From NCBI RefSeq assembly GCF_000346465.2, contig NC_034012.1:9966294-10030293 (forward strand): a DNA stretch of 64,000 nucleotides. Direction: 5' to 3'. Below, piece by piece: positions 40,709 to 50,898 of this stretch (position 1 is the first letter of the stretch; each line of letters starts with the position of its first letter). The position numbers and the translations under genes were made by a program. The notes under the pieces were generated by a model. That model saw only the letters and a list, made by a program, of their open reading frames with translations. It was not told where the DNA came from and made no database searches. The DNA comes from Prunus persica. Taxonomy: Eukaryota; Streptophyta; Magnoliopsida; Rosales; Rosaceae.

Positions 40709-43700
40709 ATGGCAGAAGATAATCCTTTTGGCTTTGAAGCTAAAAGCTTCACAGTACCTCCTTCTAGTTTTCCAGAAGCTGAAGTCAACCCAAACCAGCG
40801 ACTGTGCTCTGTGTTGTTAAATGAGTTTAACTATCTTCCATGGTCTAGAGCAGTAACTCTTGCCCTTGGAGGAAGATCCAAACTCGGATTTGTTAATGGA
40901 ACCATTGAGGCACCTGAAGATTCGTCTCCGGAGTATGAAGCATGGCTGTGCAAAGACCAACTGGTCATGTCGTGGCTCCTTAACTCCATGGATCCTAAGC
41001 TGTCTGAAATCTTCAGTTTTTCAGAATCCTCTCTTTCTCTTTGGAAGGCAGTCAAAGATATGTATGGCAATCAAAACAATGCAGCTCGAGTGTTCCAACT
41101 TAAGAGGAATCTTGCAAGTCTCCAACAAGGTGATAAATCCTTTGTTCATCATCTCGGTTGCATGAAAAATATGTGGAACGAACTAAATATGTATCGACCA
41201 CATACTATCGATGCTGCCATACTGTTAAAGAGGTCTGAGGAAGACAAAATTTTCCATTTGCTTGCAAGTTTGGGGTCTGAATATGAAGATCTTAGAAGCC
41301 ATATTCTAATGAACCCCGAACTTCCATCATTTGCAAGTATTTGCACTACTATCCAGCGAGAAGAAGTACGTAGGAAAGTCATGAATGTTGACATCAAATC
41401 TAGTGTGTCTGAGGCTAGAGCGTTTGTGACAAACCACAAGTCATCTGGAGATAGAGTGTACAAGGGAAAAAAGCCAGATCTGAAGTGCTTACACTGCAAT
41501 AATATTGGACATCTAATAGATCGATGCTGGATATTACACCCTGAGTTGAAGCCAAAGTTTGAGAACAAGCCTTCAAGAGACTACAAGGGCTCACAAACCA
41601 GATCACATACAAACAAAAACCATGCTACTGTTGCTGCTACATCAATTGATGGGCTGACAAACTTCACAGCCAATCCGGCTAACTTGATAAATGAATTCTC
41701 TGCCTATCTTCAAACCAAAAAAGGAAGCACAGGCGAAGTATTGACTGCTGGAAATCAAACTGCTCTCCTTGGGCAGTTTGCAGGACTCTTAGCTGAGTCT
41801 AATCGTGTACCTCAAGGAGATGTTCCAGGTATTATGTGTGCTCTTTCAACTGCTCTAAATGTTAGTCATTCTCATGATTTTTGGATTATAGACTCAGGTG
41901 CCACTGATCACATGACAAATCAATATTCAAAGCTATACAATTTTGAAAGCTACACTACACCATCACTAGTTTCTATAGCAAATGGTAGAGGTGTACCCGT
42001 TCTAGGTAGAGGGAAAGTTAAACTAATTTCAGATAATGTTGAGTCCACAGCATTATATGTTCCATCCTTTCCTTTTCAATTGTTGTCCGTAGGAAGGATT
42101 ACAAATTCTCTCAACTGTCGTGCTATTTTCTCCCCTCACAATGTTGTTTTTCAGGATCTAGCCACCAAGAAGCTGATTGGTGAAGGTCGCTACCTAAATG
42201 GGCTGTACTATTTTTCAAAGAACCTTAATGTTCCAAAAGGGTTCCAAGTCAGTTCAAATCTAGAACATCAGTTGTGGCACCAACGTCTAGCACATCCCTC
42301 AGAATTTGTTTTGTCTACTTTGTTCCCTAGATTATGCAAATCCTCACTTGTATGTGAAATCTGTCATTTGTCAAAATTTACTCGACTTCCATTTAATTCT
42401 TCCATATCTAGAGCTAGCAAACTTTTTGAGATGGTACACTCCAATGTTTGGGGACCTGCACCTCTAGAGTCTTTTGATGGTTATAGGTACTACGTTACCT
42501 TTGTTGATGATTTTTCAAGAGTCACTTGGTTGTACCTCATAAAATTCAAAAGTGAAGTCATGGATGCTTTCAAGAATTTTCATAATCTTGTCATGAACCA
42601 TTTTTCGTCTCAAATTCACATACTAAGGTCTGATAATGGCACTGAATATACATCCAAAAATATGACTAACTATTTGAGCACACATGGCATTATACATCAA
42701 ACAAGTTGTGTAGGTACTCCTCAGCAAAATGGAATTGCCGAAAGGAAGAATAGGGATCTACTTGAGAAAACCAGGGCTCTAATGTTACAAATGAATGTGC
42801 CTAAGAGGTTTTGGTCTCAAGGAGTTCTTGCAGCTACCTACCTCATCAACAGACTGCCTAGTCGGGTTCTGGATTCAAAATCACCATATGAGGTCATGCA
42901 AAACAAAAAAATTAACCTGTCCTATCTGAGAATTTTTGGATGTACTTGTTATGCTCATATCCAATCCCATCACCGAGACAAGCTAGATCCCAAGGCAATT
43001 AAGTGTGTTTTCATGGGTTACTCATCCACTCAAAAAGGTTACAAATGTTACAATCCATGTTCCAGGAAGCTATTTGTCTCAAGAGATGTAAGGTTTGATC
43101 AAAATCGTCAGGGGGAGCACTTACTGGATTTCTTTCCATTACCAAATCCAGCCGAAACAAGTGATTGTGTTCATTCAGTACCTCACACAGTGACTCTCAT
43201 GCAACCCAATATTGACAACGTGATTATTGGAGATGAAACTGAAGCCTCCGAAGCACAAATTGGAGATAAAACTGAAGCCTCCGAAGCACAAGTTGTTCCT
43301 CATGACAATGACACATCATCTATAGAAGAGAGTGGAGCTGAACCTACTGTGATCCCATCTCAACCTCGGAGGAATCCAACTCGAGATAGACATCCACCAT
43401 CAAGGCTACAAGATTATGTAACGTTCAATGTAAGGTACCCAATTCACAAGTTTGTAAATTACTCCAAAGTCTCTCACTCCCATGCAGCTTTTCTCAGTAA
43501 ATTGTCAAATGAAAGTGAACCAAGGAATTTTCAAGAAGCCAATCTTCAAGATGTTTGGAGGCTAGCCATGGAAGAAGAACTCAAGGCTTTGGATGAAAAT
43601 AAAACCTGGAGTGTAGTCCAGCTTCCAAAGGGAAAGAAGGTGGTAGGCAGTAGGTGGATCTACAAAACCAAATTTAATTCTGATGGTTCAATTGAAAGAC

Positions 43701-45052
43701 ACAAGGCAAGGTTGGTGGCTCGCGGTTTTACTCAAACATTTGGAGTTGATTATAAGGAGACATTTGCTCCTGTGGCTAAGATGAGTACAGTGAGGGTTTT
43801 GTTATCTGTTGCAGTTAATCATGAGTGGCCGTTGTACCAAATGGATGTAAAAAATGCTTTTTTGCATGGAGATCTTGAAGAGGAAGTTTACATGCAATTA
43901 CCTCCTGGTCATCCACAAGCACAGAATTCAAGTATGGTTTGCAAGCTTCACAAATCCATTTATGGATTGAAACAATCTCCACGTGCCTGGTATGCCAAGC
44001 TGAGCTCTGTACTTGAAAAGTTTGGTTTCAAGAGAAGTCATGCTGATTCATCCTTGTTTGTTCGAACTGGATCAGTTGGCAAATTAGTTGTTCTAATCTA
44101 TGTTGATGATATCATCATCACAGGTGATAATATTGATGAGATTAACACTCTTAAGCATTCTCTTCATCAGAAATTTGCCATTAAAGACTTAGGAGTGTTA
44201 AAATACTTCCTTGGGATTGAAATGGCTACTTCTCCCAAGGGACTGTTTTTAAGTCAACGGAAGTATGTGATTGACTTGCTTCAAGAAGTGAAGATGATAG
44301 ATTGCAAACCGGCCCGTACACCTCTTGATAGCAAATTGAAGTTGGACTTGGAAGGAGAGCCTCTCAGCGATATAAGTTACTACCAAAGACTGGTGGGTAA
44401 GCTTATATATCTCACCATTACTAGACCGGATATAACTTACGCCGTCAGTCTTGTAAGCCAATTCATGCATGCACCCACTGAGGCTCATTTAAATGTTGTT
44501 AAAAGGATTCTAAGATACCTCAAGGGCTCCATTGGTCGTGGAATTATCATGAAAAACAATGGTCATACTCAAATCATGGCATACACCGATGCTGAATGGG
44601 CAGGGAATGCTATTGATAGAAAATCCACTACAGGCTACTGCACATTTGTTGGAGGAAACATCGTGACATGGAAGAGCAAAAAGCAAAATGTAATTGCTCG
44701 CTCAAGTGCCGAAGCTGAGTATAGAGCAATGGCTTCCACTGCATGTGAACTCGTTTGGCTCAAGAGCCTTATCTCAGACTTGGGTTTTTTGAGCAACAAA
44801 CCTATGTCTCTTTTTTGTGACAATCAGGCAGCTATGCATATTGCCGCCAATCCCGTGTTCCATGAACGGACCAAATACATTGAAGTTGACTGTCACTATG
44901 TTCGTGAACAGGTTCAGTCCAAGGTAATTCAAACCACATTCACTCGGAGCCATGATCAACTTGCTGATGTTTTCACCAAGTCTCTTGCTTCCACTCAGTT
45001 TCAACGCTTGCTCTCCAAGCTTGGATCAATTAATCCCCTTGATCCAGCTTGA
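40709..45052 (+). CDS. copia-2 gag-pol polyprotein, full-length ORF
   Basis: 1447 residues without interruption. Gag (UBN2 type, ~30-240) is followed by a CCHC knuckle CLHCNNIGHLIDRC (~259-272) and protease DSGATDH (~394). The GAG-pre-integrase box LWHQRLAHP comes next, then integrase (~540-800, with RSDNGTEY and QQNGIAERKN), RT with YVDDII at 1131-1136, and RNase H with TDAEWAG (D1294) and SSAEAEYRA. The start Met follows the PBS by about 60 bases. One feature is odd: the first integrase catalytic Asp, normally in HSDVWGP, is Asn (HSNVWGP, residue 579, codon 42443-42445). Everything else looks functional, so the polyprotein may be made but the integrase is probably inactive. Confidence 0.93.
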   Translation: MAEDNPFGFEAKSFTVPPSSFPEAEVNPNQRLCSVLLNEFNYLPWSRAVTLALGGRSKLGFVNGTIEAPEDSSPEYEAWLCKDQLVMSWLLNSMDPKLSEIFSFSESSLSLWKAVKDMYGNQNNAARVFQLKRNLASLQQGDKSFVHHLGCMKNMWNELNMYRPHTIDAAILLKRSEEDKIFHLLASLGSEYEDLRSHILMNPELPSFASICTTIQREEVRRKVMNVDIKSSVSEARAFVTNHKSSGDRVYKGKKPDLKCLHCNNIGHLIDRCWILHPELKPKFENKPSRDYKGSQTRSHTNKNHATVAATSIDGLTNFTANPANLINEFSAYLQTKKGSTGEVLTAGNQTALLGQFAGLLAESNRVPQGDVPGIMCALSTALNVSHSHDFWIIDSGATDHMTNQYSKLYNFESYTTPSLVSIANGRGVPVLGRGKVKLISDNVESTALYVPSFPFQLLSVGRITNSLNCRAIFSPHNVVFQDLATKKLIGEGRYLNGLYYFSKNLNVPKGFQVSSNLEHQLWHQRLAHPSEFVLSTLFPRLCKSSLVCEICHLSKFTRLPFNSSISRASKLFEMVHSNVWGPAPLESFDGYRYYVTFVDDFSRVTWLYLIKFKSEVMDAFKNFHNLVMNHFSSQIHILRSDNGTEYTSKNMTNYLSTHGIIHQTSCVGTPQQNGIAERKNRDLLEKTRALMLQMNVPKRFWSQGVLAATYLINRLPSRVLDSKSPYEVMQNKKINLSYLRIFGCTCYAHIQSHHRDKLDPKAIKCVFMGYSSTQKGYKCYNPCSRKLFVSRDVRFDQNRQGEHLLDFFPLPNPAETSDCVHSVPHTVTLMQPNIDNVIIGDETEASEAQIGDKTEASEAQVVPHDNDTSSIEESGAEPTVIPSQPRRNPTRDRHPPSRLQDYVTFNVRYPIHKFVNYSKVSHSHAAFLSKLSNESEPRNFQEANLQDVWRLAMEEELKALDENKTWSVVQLPKGKKVVGSRWIYKTKFNSDGSIERHKARLVARGFTQTFGVDYKETFAPVAKMSTVRVLLSVAVNHEWPLYQMDVKNAFLHGDLEEEVYMQLPPGHPQAQNSSMVCKLHKSIYGLKQSPRAWYAKLSSVLEKFGFKRSHADSSLFVRTGSVGKLVVLIYVDDIIITGDNIDEINTLKHSLHQKFAIKDLGVLKYFLGIEMATSPKGLFLSQRKYVIDLLQEVKMIDCKPARTPLDSKLKLDLEGEPLSDISYYQRLVGKLIYLTITRPDITYAVSLVSQFMHAPTEAHLNVVKRILRYLKGSIGRGIIMKNNGHTQIMAYTDAEWAGNAIDRKSTTGYCTFVGGNIVTWKSKKQNVIARSSAEAEYRAMASTACELVWLKSLISDLGFLSNKPMSLFCDNQAAMHIAANPVFHERTKYIEVDCHYVREQVQSKVIQTTFTRSHDQLADVFTKSLASTQFQRLLSKLGSINPLDPA

Positions 45053-45059
45053 GGGGGAG

Positions 45060-45357
45060 TATTGGAAGTATAGCTTGGTGGCTGCTAGCTGTGATTGATT
45101 TAGGGGATTTCCTTGATTTAGGGGATTTCCTTAATTTAGGGGATTTGATCTTGTTGCTTGTAATTATAGTTTTTCTATAATTAGGGGTTAAAGTCAAGGT
45201 GGTGGTTGCTTGTAATTATAGTTTTCCTATAATTAGGGGTTAAAGTCAAGGTGGTGGTCCCTAACTTATACATATATACGTGTGTAATCCTGTAAACTAA
45301 AACACAATGAGAAAACATATTCTCCCCATCATCATATTCTCTCCATCATTTTCCACA
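45060..45357 (+). repeat. copia-2 3' LTR
   Basis: Differs from the 5' LTR only at CCCTAACTT (here) versus CCCTAGCTT. Confidence 0.94.
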
Positions 45358-45526
45358 AGAGTCCGGTGGGTACTTCCTGATTCTACTCTTTTTTTTTCCT
45401 GGGAAATGATATTGTGGGGCTAATTAGCTAACTGGAGTTATGATTTGGACTTAGGCCTCTGCTATTTTGAGGATCTCTTAGTTGGGTCAGGTCTCTAAAG
45501 CCTGTTTGATTTGTATTTCTAATTCT

Positions 45527-45946
45527 GTGTAGTTGCTTCTGGGGTGCATTGCCCTCCCCACCCCAGTTCACAAAGAAAAAAAGACAGTGTTGGTCTCTAG
45601 AATTCGATGATGAAAATTTTCCTCTTAGGCAGTCAATGTTAGCCTTGGAAGTTCGCGTAATTGCTTTTTGAATGCTGTGTTTGATAGTAATTGCCTTTTT
45701 AATACTGATATTATAGTAATCTTAAACTGCCATTCTGTTGTACATTGTCTACCTGTTTATTTGTTTGTTTTCAATTAGTTTTTCGGCAATCAAGTATTCA
45801 TTTATACATGATTGTCTGCTTTCTTGTTATTTTTTGTTTTGATAGGAGAACCTTTTTATTAATGGTGAAGCAGTACCATATGATCCCAAGTACTGTGACG
45901 AATGGATAAGAAACAATAGCCGAGCAAACGAGAGAAACAGACGCTA
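45527..45946 (+). pseudogene. MORF/DAG-like fragment, second copy
   Basis: Intron sequence is the same as 5105-5285 plus 6098-6260 but uninterrupted. It is followed at 45846 by the exon start GAGAACCTTTTTATT and the residues for YDPKYCDEWIRNNSRANERN in a shifted frame (one extra T near 45855). The exon stops abruptly after ...GAAACAGACGC at 45946, where RLP sequence begins. It supports a local genomic duplication of a MORF gene. Confidence 0.8.
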
Positions 45947-46115
45947 AATCATCTAGATGGGCAAATACAACCTCAGATTCTTTCATTGAAATACTTGTCA
46001 TTCCTCTCAATTGGTTTGGTGGCCCTAGATTGACCAATATCACAGGAGCAATGAAAATACTTACGTGTTGCACAAGCCTTCGCGCATTCTTCCTTTCAGA
46101 ATCCTTTATAGCTGC
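45947..46115 (+). pseudogene. RLP LRR fragment fused to the MORF piece
   Basis: The translation NHLDGQIQPQILSLKYLSFL, then in another frame RLTNITGAMKILTCCTSLRA, corresponds to residues ~372-416 of the three RLP genes. One frameshift lies near 46028. It is a short internal LRR piece with no ends, joined directly to the MORF exon. Confidence 0.82.
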
Positions 46116-47012
46116 ATCGCTTTCAAGCTAACTATAAGAAATTCAAAAAATTAGATGCAAGTGGTTATTGATTACTGATTACTTACTTTCGATGGATATT
46201 GTATTCAAACAATATTTGTAATTATAACGTAGTTTGGAAACAAAAACATTAGTTGGTTGCTAATCATGGAGGTAACAAAGTATTGATGTTCCTCATCACG
46301 TTTGATAACCAAAGATTACTGCCTTCTTAATGTCCGGGATTGACCAAGTGGTGAGCGAAGACGGAGAAAATTGTTTAGGATTGGAATAGGTCAAATTTTC
46401 GGTCCCTTGTAATATAGTCAAAAATATAATTCATGAAGCCAATAGAGTTTAGTCTAATGGAAAACGGCCTTGATTTGTAAATTAGTGGTCTTAATTTCGA
46501 AATTTCATGTCATCTTGACAGTATGTGTATGTAAAAAAACAAAAAGAATAAAAACAAAAAAACAAAAAGTATGTGTATGTCATCTTGACAGTATTTATAA
46601 ATCAGTGGTCTTTTGTATATATAAAACAAAAGAAAAAACAAAAGAAAAAGAAAGATACAATTCATGAATATATCAGCTCCCAATCCCTATAAAACAAAAG
46701 AAAGTGTTACAAACTTACAAAAAGAAATATTTTGTTTTATCATTTAACGAAATATTAGCCCACCCTTTTGAAAAAATTTAGTTCCACTCTTACACGTACC
46801 ATAGCTCATATAAGTGTTATAATATGGATGGAAAGTTGATATTTTCCCATTTTAAGTACTACACTATAAGATAGATAATTATCATTCTTGCACCAAAAAG
46901 AATAAAAATAAGGATTTGTTATAACCCAAGGACTTAAAAGAATTTCATTTTACTTTTACTAAAATTCATGAGTTTATAATTGAAACAGACTATAAACTAT
47001 AAGAAAGAGTTT
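46116..47012. other. Intergenic, duplicated RLP-flank DNA
   Basis: No gene. Blocks near 46655-46885 match 34125-34200 and 35005-35180. 46925-47010 matches 29255-29331 upstream of RLP-A and, in part, 63008-63055. Confidence 0.6.
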
Positions 47013-47157
47013 GAGCAGTGGTGCAAGAACGCAGCCCAAGAGAGGGATAAACGCACGAGAAGATGGAACAGAGGGATCAAAAGTGAGCAGTGGGCAACAA
47101 AAGAAAAAACAAACAAAATAGAAAGTGGGAGAAATTGACAAAATAAACAGAACAAGG
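47013..47157 (+). promoter_or_regulatory. RLP upstream module, copy 2
   Basis: Nearly the same as 30586-30731 and 63056-63200. It lies about 760 bp upstream of RLP-C. Between it and the gene, the phrase ACTATCCTCCAATTTTGAAT ... AGAAnAATCATCAACAAG occurs twice (47263, 47669), a further local duplication. Confidence 0.7.
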
Positions 47158-47869
47158 TGGTGGGGTCCACATCTTTGGTCATCAATATATTTAGCAAGTA
47201 GTTGTTAAGTTGTTAACATGGAGTTTGAGAAAATATTGCAGTAGTCGCCTTCTTGTAAAGAATGACTATCCTCCAATTTTGAATATTCTTAGAAGAATCA
47301 TCAACAAGAAAACAACTCTGAACATGAATAGGACGTCAATGTATAATGTTGGATCAGGCTTGACTGGCACTGTCACTCTCAGGCCATATCAATCTGGCAA
47401 GAAAAATAAACTTATCATCATAATGAAAGAAAACACCAATGAGGGAAAGCACACGTCAAACGTGTGGAGATAAGATACTCAAAAGACAAAGATGAGTCAT
47501 CAACAAGAAAAACAACTTTGAACTTGGACTTTGAGTCATCAACAAGAAGATGAGCTGGTATCAGTTATCAGCCGCCGACTTCTCAATTCCAGTTTGAATT
47601 GAACAAGGATTCTGTTTCTCACTTTTATCTTCTTTCTTTTTTCTGGGGAAGACAACTTGGAAAGAAAGACTATCCTCCAATTTTGAATTTTCTTAGAAAA
47701 ATCATCAACAAGAAAACAACTTTGAATATCTCTTAAGACCCAATGAGGTCTTCTCTCTGGTTTCATTAGTGGGAATATCTATTCAAGCACACAATTTGCA
47801 TTGTGGTTGTTGTTTGCCGACTTCTCAATTTGTACTGATGTTTGCAGCCCTTTCAGGCATCATTGCTCT

Positions 47870-47879
47870 TATATATATG
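47870..47879 (+). promoter_or_regulatory. TATA box of RLP-C
   Basis: TATATATATG lies 38 bases before the start codon, with the same 5' leader as its paralogues. Confidence 0.68.
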
Positions 47880-47916
47880 TAAATACATGTGAGCAACGGC
47901 ACATACACAAAGCAAC

Positions 47917-50184
47917 ATGTTAGTGCAAGCTTATAACCTAATGGCTCATGGCTTCCTTCTCTTCCTCTTATTCTCTTGCATTATATCTACAAATATCCAT
48001 GCCTGCAAACAAACTGAACGCAGCTCCCTCCTGTCCTTTGCCTCCACTCTATCTTCTCCTCCTTTAAATTGGACATCCCTTGATTGTTGTCGTTGGAAGG
48101 GCATCACTTGTGATCAAGATGGTTGGGTCACCCGTTTGCTCTTACCTTCCAAAGGGCTCAAAGGAGGTATCTCTCCCTTTTCACTTGCAAATCTCACCCA
48201 TCTCACCCACTTGAACCTTTCGCACAATTCACTATATGGTTCACTTGAAACTCAGTTCTTCTTGTCTTTGAATCAACTTGAGATCCTTGATTTGAGCTAT
48301 AACCGTCTTTTTGGAGAACTACCACTTTCTCTACCATCTATTAATATACGGAGAGTTGATTTGTCCAGCAATCACTTCTCTGGTGCAATTCCATCTTCAT
48401 TCTTCCAACAAGCAAGCAACTTGACTAGTTTCAATGTCAGCAACAATACCTTCACAGGGTATGTCCCATCCTCTATTTGTCTTCATTCTTCTCCCTCCCT
48501 TAGGCTATTGGATTTTTCTTCCAATGTATTCAGTGGCAACCTTGCTCCTGGGCTAGGAAAGTGTTCCAAACTGCAAGTTTTTCGTGCCGGTCACAATAAC
48601 CTCTCGGGATTATTTCCAGAAGATATCTATAATGCTACCAAAATTGAAGAAATTGCATTACCTCTCAATTCACTACATGGAGCCATTAGTGATAGAATTG
48701 CCAACCTCACTAACCTTGCAATCCTTGACCTCTACTTTAATCAATTGAATGGCGAGCTTCCTCACAATTTGGGGAAGCTCTCCAAGTTGAAATTGTTGAC
48801 CCTTGATTTCAACAATTTAGAAGGTTCTTTGCCCCAGTCTTTGATAAATTGCACAAACCTTGTAGAACTGCATTTGTTAAACAACAACTTGGAAGGAGAT
48901 ATCTCCATGCTTGATTTCTCCAGACTGAGTCAACTTACTAAACTTGACCTCAGGATGAATAACTTCTCTGGTACAGTTCCTGTAAGCCTTTACTCATGTT
49001 GGTCGTTAAAAGCCATTGGATTGAGTAGAAATCATCTAGAGGGACAAATACAAGCTGAAATTATTTCATTGAAATCCTTGTCCTTCCTCTGCTTTGGTCA
49101 CAACCGATTCACCAACCTCACAGGGGCAATGAAGATATTAATGAGTTGCAAAAGTCTTCATGTACTCATGCTTGATGGTGCCTTTAAAGGTGAGGGAATG
49201 CCATCTGATGATGACATGGTTGATTTTGACGGATTCCAAAATCTTCGGTTCTTGAGTTTGTTTAATTCTGACCTCACTGGTCACATGCCTGTATGGTTAT
49301 CAAAGCTCAAGAATCTAGAGATCTTGCGACTGGATTTTAATCAAATCACAGGGCCAATTCCAAGTTGGTTGGGGACTATGCCTAGACTGTTTCATATCTA
49401 CTTGTCAGATAACCAATTTTCAGGTGAATTTCCAAAGCAACTTTGTAGGCTACCAAGGTTGGTATATGAACCTAATATTTCATCTCAATTAGACGACACT
49501 AGTTATGAATTTGAATTGCCTATCTTCAGCAGCAGCAACTTCGGCATATTTGCAAAGCAAACTGTTCTACAACAAAAAATGTCTTCTATTCCAGCAATGA
49601 TACGCTTATCTAACAATAACATTAGTGGTTATATACCTGCTGAGATCGGCCAATTACATCTTCTCCGCCTGCTTTTTCTTGACTCCAACAGCTTCTCTGG
49701 CGTCATTCCAGACCAAATATCTAACCTAAAAAATTTAGAGATTTTGAACCTCTCCATGAATCATTTGTCTGGAATAATCCCATCGTCATTGGCGAGCCTT
49801 AATTTCTTAAAAGAATTTAATGTCTCATATAATAACCTCAAAGGATTGATACCAACAGGCACCCAGCTCCAAAGTTTCGAAGCTTCTGCGTTTGAGGGGA
49901 ACCCAAAACTTTATGGTGCCCCACTTCCAAATAAGTGTGGACCAAATAAGGACATGGATGTAGATAACAAGAACAATAAAGACGTGGAAAATGTGATTCC
50001 ATGGTTTTATATCTTTGCAGCGTCGGGATTCTTAGTAGGATTTTGGGGAGTTTGTGGTTCTTTAGTTATTAACAAGACATGGAGATGTGCGTATTTTCGA
50101 TTCATAGACAATCTACAAGATATGCTCCTCTACGTGATGATAACATTCCCCCTCAACAGGATGAAAAGAATGCTTAGAGGCTAG
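47917..50184 (+). CDS. LRR receptor-like protein RLP-C (RLP2/RFO2-like)
   Basis: 755 residues, intronless. It has the same order as RLP-A: signal peptide (~1-29), N-cap SLDCCRWKGITCD, about 20 LRRs, an island (from about EPNISSQLDDTSYEFELP), four LRRs, a C-cap, one membrane helix (~696-718, GFLVGFWGVCG) and a tail ending NRMKRMLRG. Two differences stand out. The first cysteine of the C-cap, LCGAPLP in the paralogues, is Tyr here (LYGAPLP, Y666, codon 49912-49914), which removes a likely disulphide with the Cys of PNKC. The spacer before the membrane helix is also shorter (the NGLHQLP segment is missing). The protein may still fold, but its stability could be reduced. No kinase. Its ligand is unknown. 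Confidence 0.92.
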   Translation: MLVQAYNLMAHGFLLFLLFSCIISTNIHACKQTERSSLLSFASTLSSPPLNWTSLDCCRWKGITCDQDGWVTRLLLPSKGLKGGISPFSLANLTHLTHLNLSHNSLYGSLETQFFLSLNQLEILDLSYNRLFGELPLSLPSINIRRVDLSSNHFSGAIPSSFFQQASNLTSFNVSNNTFTGYVPSSICLHSSPSLRLLDFSSNVFSGNLAPGLGKCSKLQVFRAGHNNLSGLFPEDIYNATKIEEIALPLNSLHGAISDRIANLTNLAILDLYFNQLNGELPHNLGKLSKLKLLTLDFNNLEGSLPQSLINCTNLVELHLLNNNLEGDISMLDFSRLSQLTKLDLRMNNFSGTVPVSLYSCWSLKAIGLSRNHLEGQIQAEIISLKSLSFLCFGHNRFTNLTGAMKILMSCKSLHVLMLDGAFKGEGMPSDDDMVDFDGFQNLRFLSLFNSDLTGHMPVWLSKLKNLEILRLDFNQITGPIPSWLGTMPRLFHIYLSDNQFSGEFPKQLCRLPRLVYEPNISSQLDDTSYEFELPIFSSSNFGIFAKQTVLQQKMSSIPAMIRLSNNNISGYIPAEIGQLHLLRLLFLDSNSFSGVIPDQISNLKNLEILNLSMNHLSGIIPSSLASLNFLKEFNVSYNNLKGLIPTGTQLQSFEASAFEGNPKLYGAPLPNKCGPNKDMDVDNKNNKDVENVIPWFYIFAASGFLVGFWGVCGSLVINKTWRCAYFRFIDNLQDMLLYVMITFPLNRMKRMLRG

Positions 50185-50898
50185 ATATATATTATTAATA
50201 TTGTACTTTTTATTTTGCATTTTCAATTTGCTTTACCCATTTTTTTTTTCTTCTTCTTCATTTCTAAGTAACTGGACTCAAATTTAAAGGATATATGTTC
50301 GGTTCATAAAGTTGTTGTGACACATCCTATACAGCTTATAACAACATGGATATTTCCTGTGCTTGAAAGCGGATGATATAATTTCTGGTCATGACAGATT
50401 CACCTGACAAATTTTTCACTGCATTGTCGCCGGATGGACCTCTTCCATGAAGCCCTAAAAGAAAACAAATGCAAATAACTACCCAGAATTTAAAATCAGC
50501 CAAACATTTAAAAACAAAGAAGAAGAAGAAGTCTCTCTCTCTCTCTCAAAAACCAAAGACTTAAAATTGAAATGAAAATTCATGACTTACAGCCAGCGCC
50601 GACAAAATAAGGCAGACAAAGGAGCTTGGGGCTGGGGGGGGGGGCCGCTAATTCTTCTCCACTCATTTCTCTTCTCTTCTCTTCTTAAGATTTTTCTGTG
50701 CAAGAAGTTGAGAACTGAGAAAGATCACGACCTATTTTTGGTCAGAAACTGAAATGGGTCGAATCATATCGAACTCATCCAGAACCCAATACTTAATCTT
50801 ACAAAGGTTGGGCCAGAACCGACCCAGTTTTGGCCAATTAGCAGAAAAAGTTTATCTTTTGAAATTCGAATTAGAATGCAGAGAATTGGAGAGCTGAA
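50185..50898. other. Downstream of RLP-C, then the ALG2-locus 5' flank
   Basis: RLP 3' sequence continues to about 50340. Minus-strand bases 50470-50360 form an open, exon-like stretch (LHGRGPSGDNAVKNLSGES) after an acceptor-like TTTTAG; the family was not recognised. CT and poly-G tracts (50533-50545, 50634-50644) follow. From about 50850 the sequence is the probable 5' leader of the ALG2 remnant. Confidence 0.5.

Larger units (their letters stand above)
40337..45357 (+). mobile_element. Ty1/copia retrotransposon (copia-2), complete and recent
   Basis: 298-bp LTRs (40337-40634, 45060-45357) differ at one position. TSD AGAGT flanks the element (40332-40336, 45358-45362). Primer-binding site TGGTATCAGAGC starts at 40635. 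The purine tract GAGGGGGAG precedes the 3' LTR. The LTR begins TATTGG and ends CCACA, so the termini are TA...CA and not TG...CA. One uninterrupted ORF spans gag to RNase H. It is the youngest-looking copia element in the window. Confidence 0.96.

Noticed and set aside
40831..41612. Minus-strand frames across copia-2
   Set aside because: Shadows of the 1447-codon polyprotein on the opposite strand.
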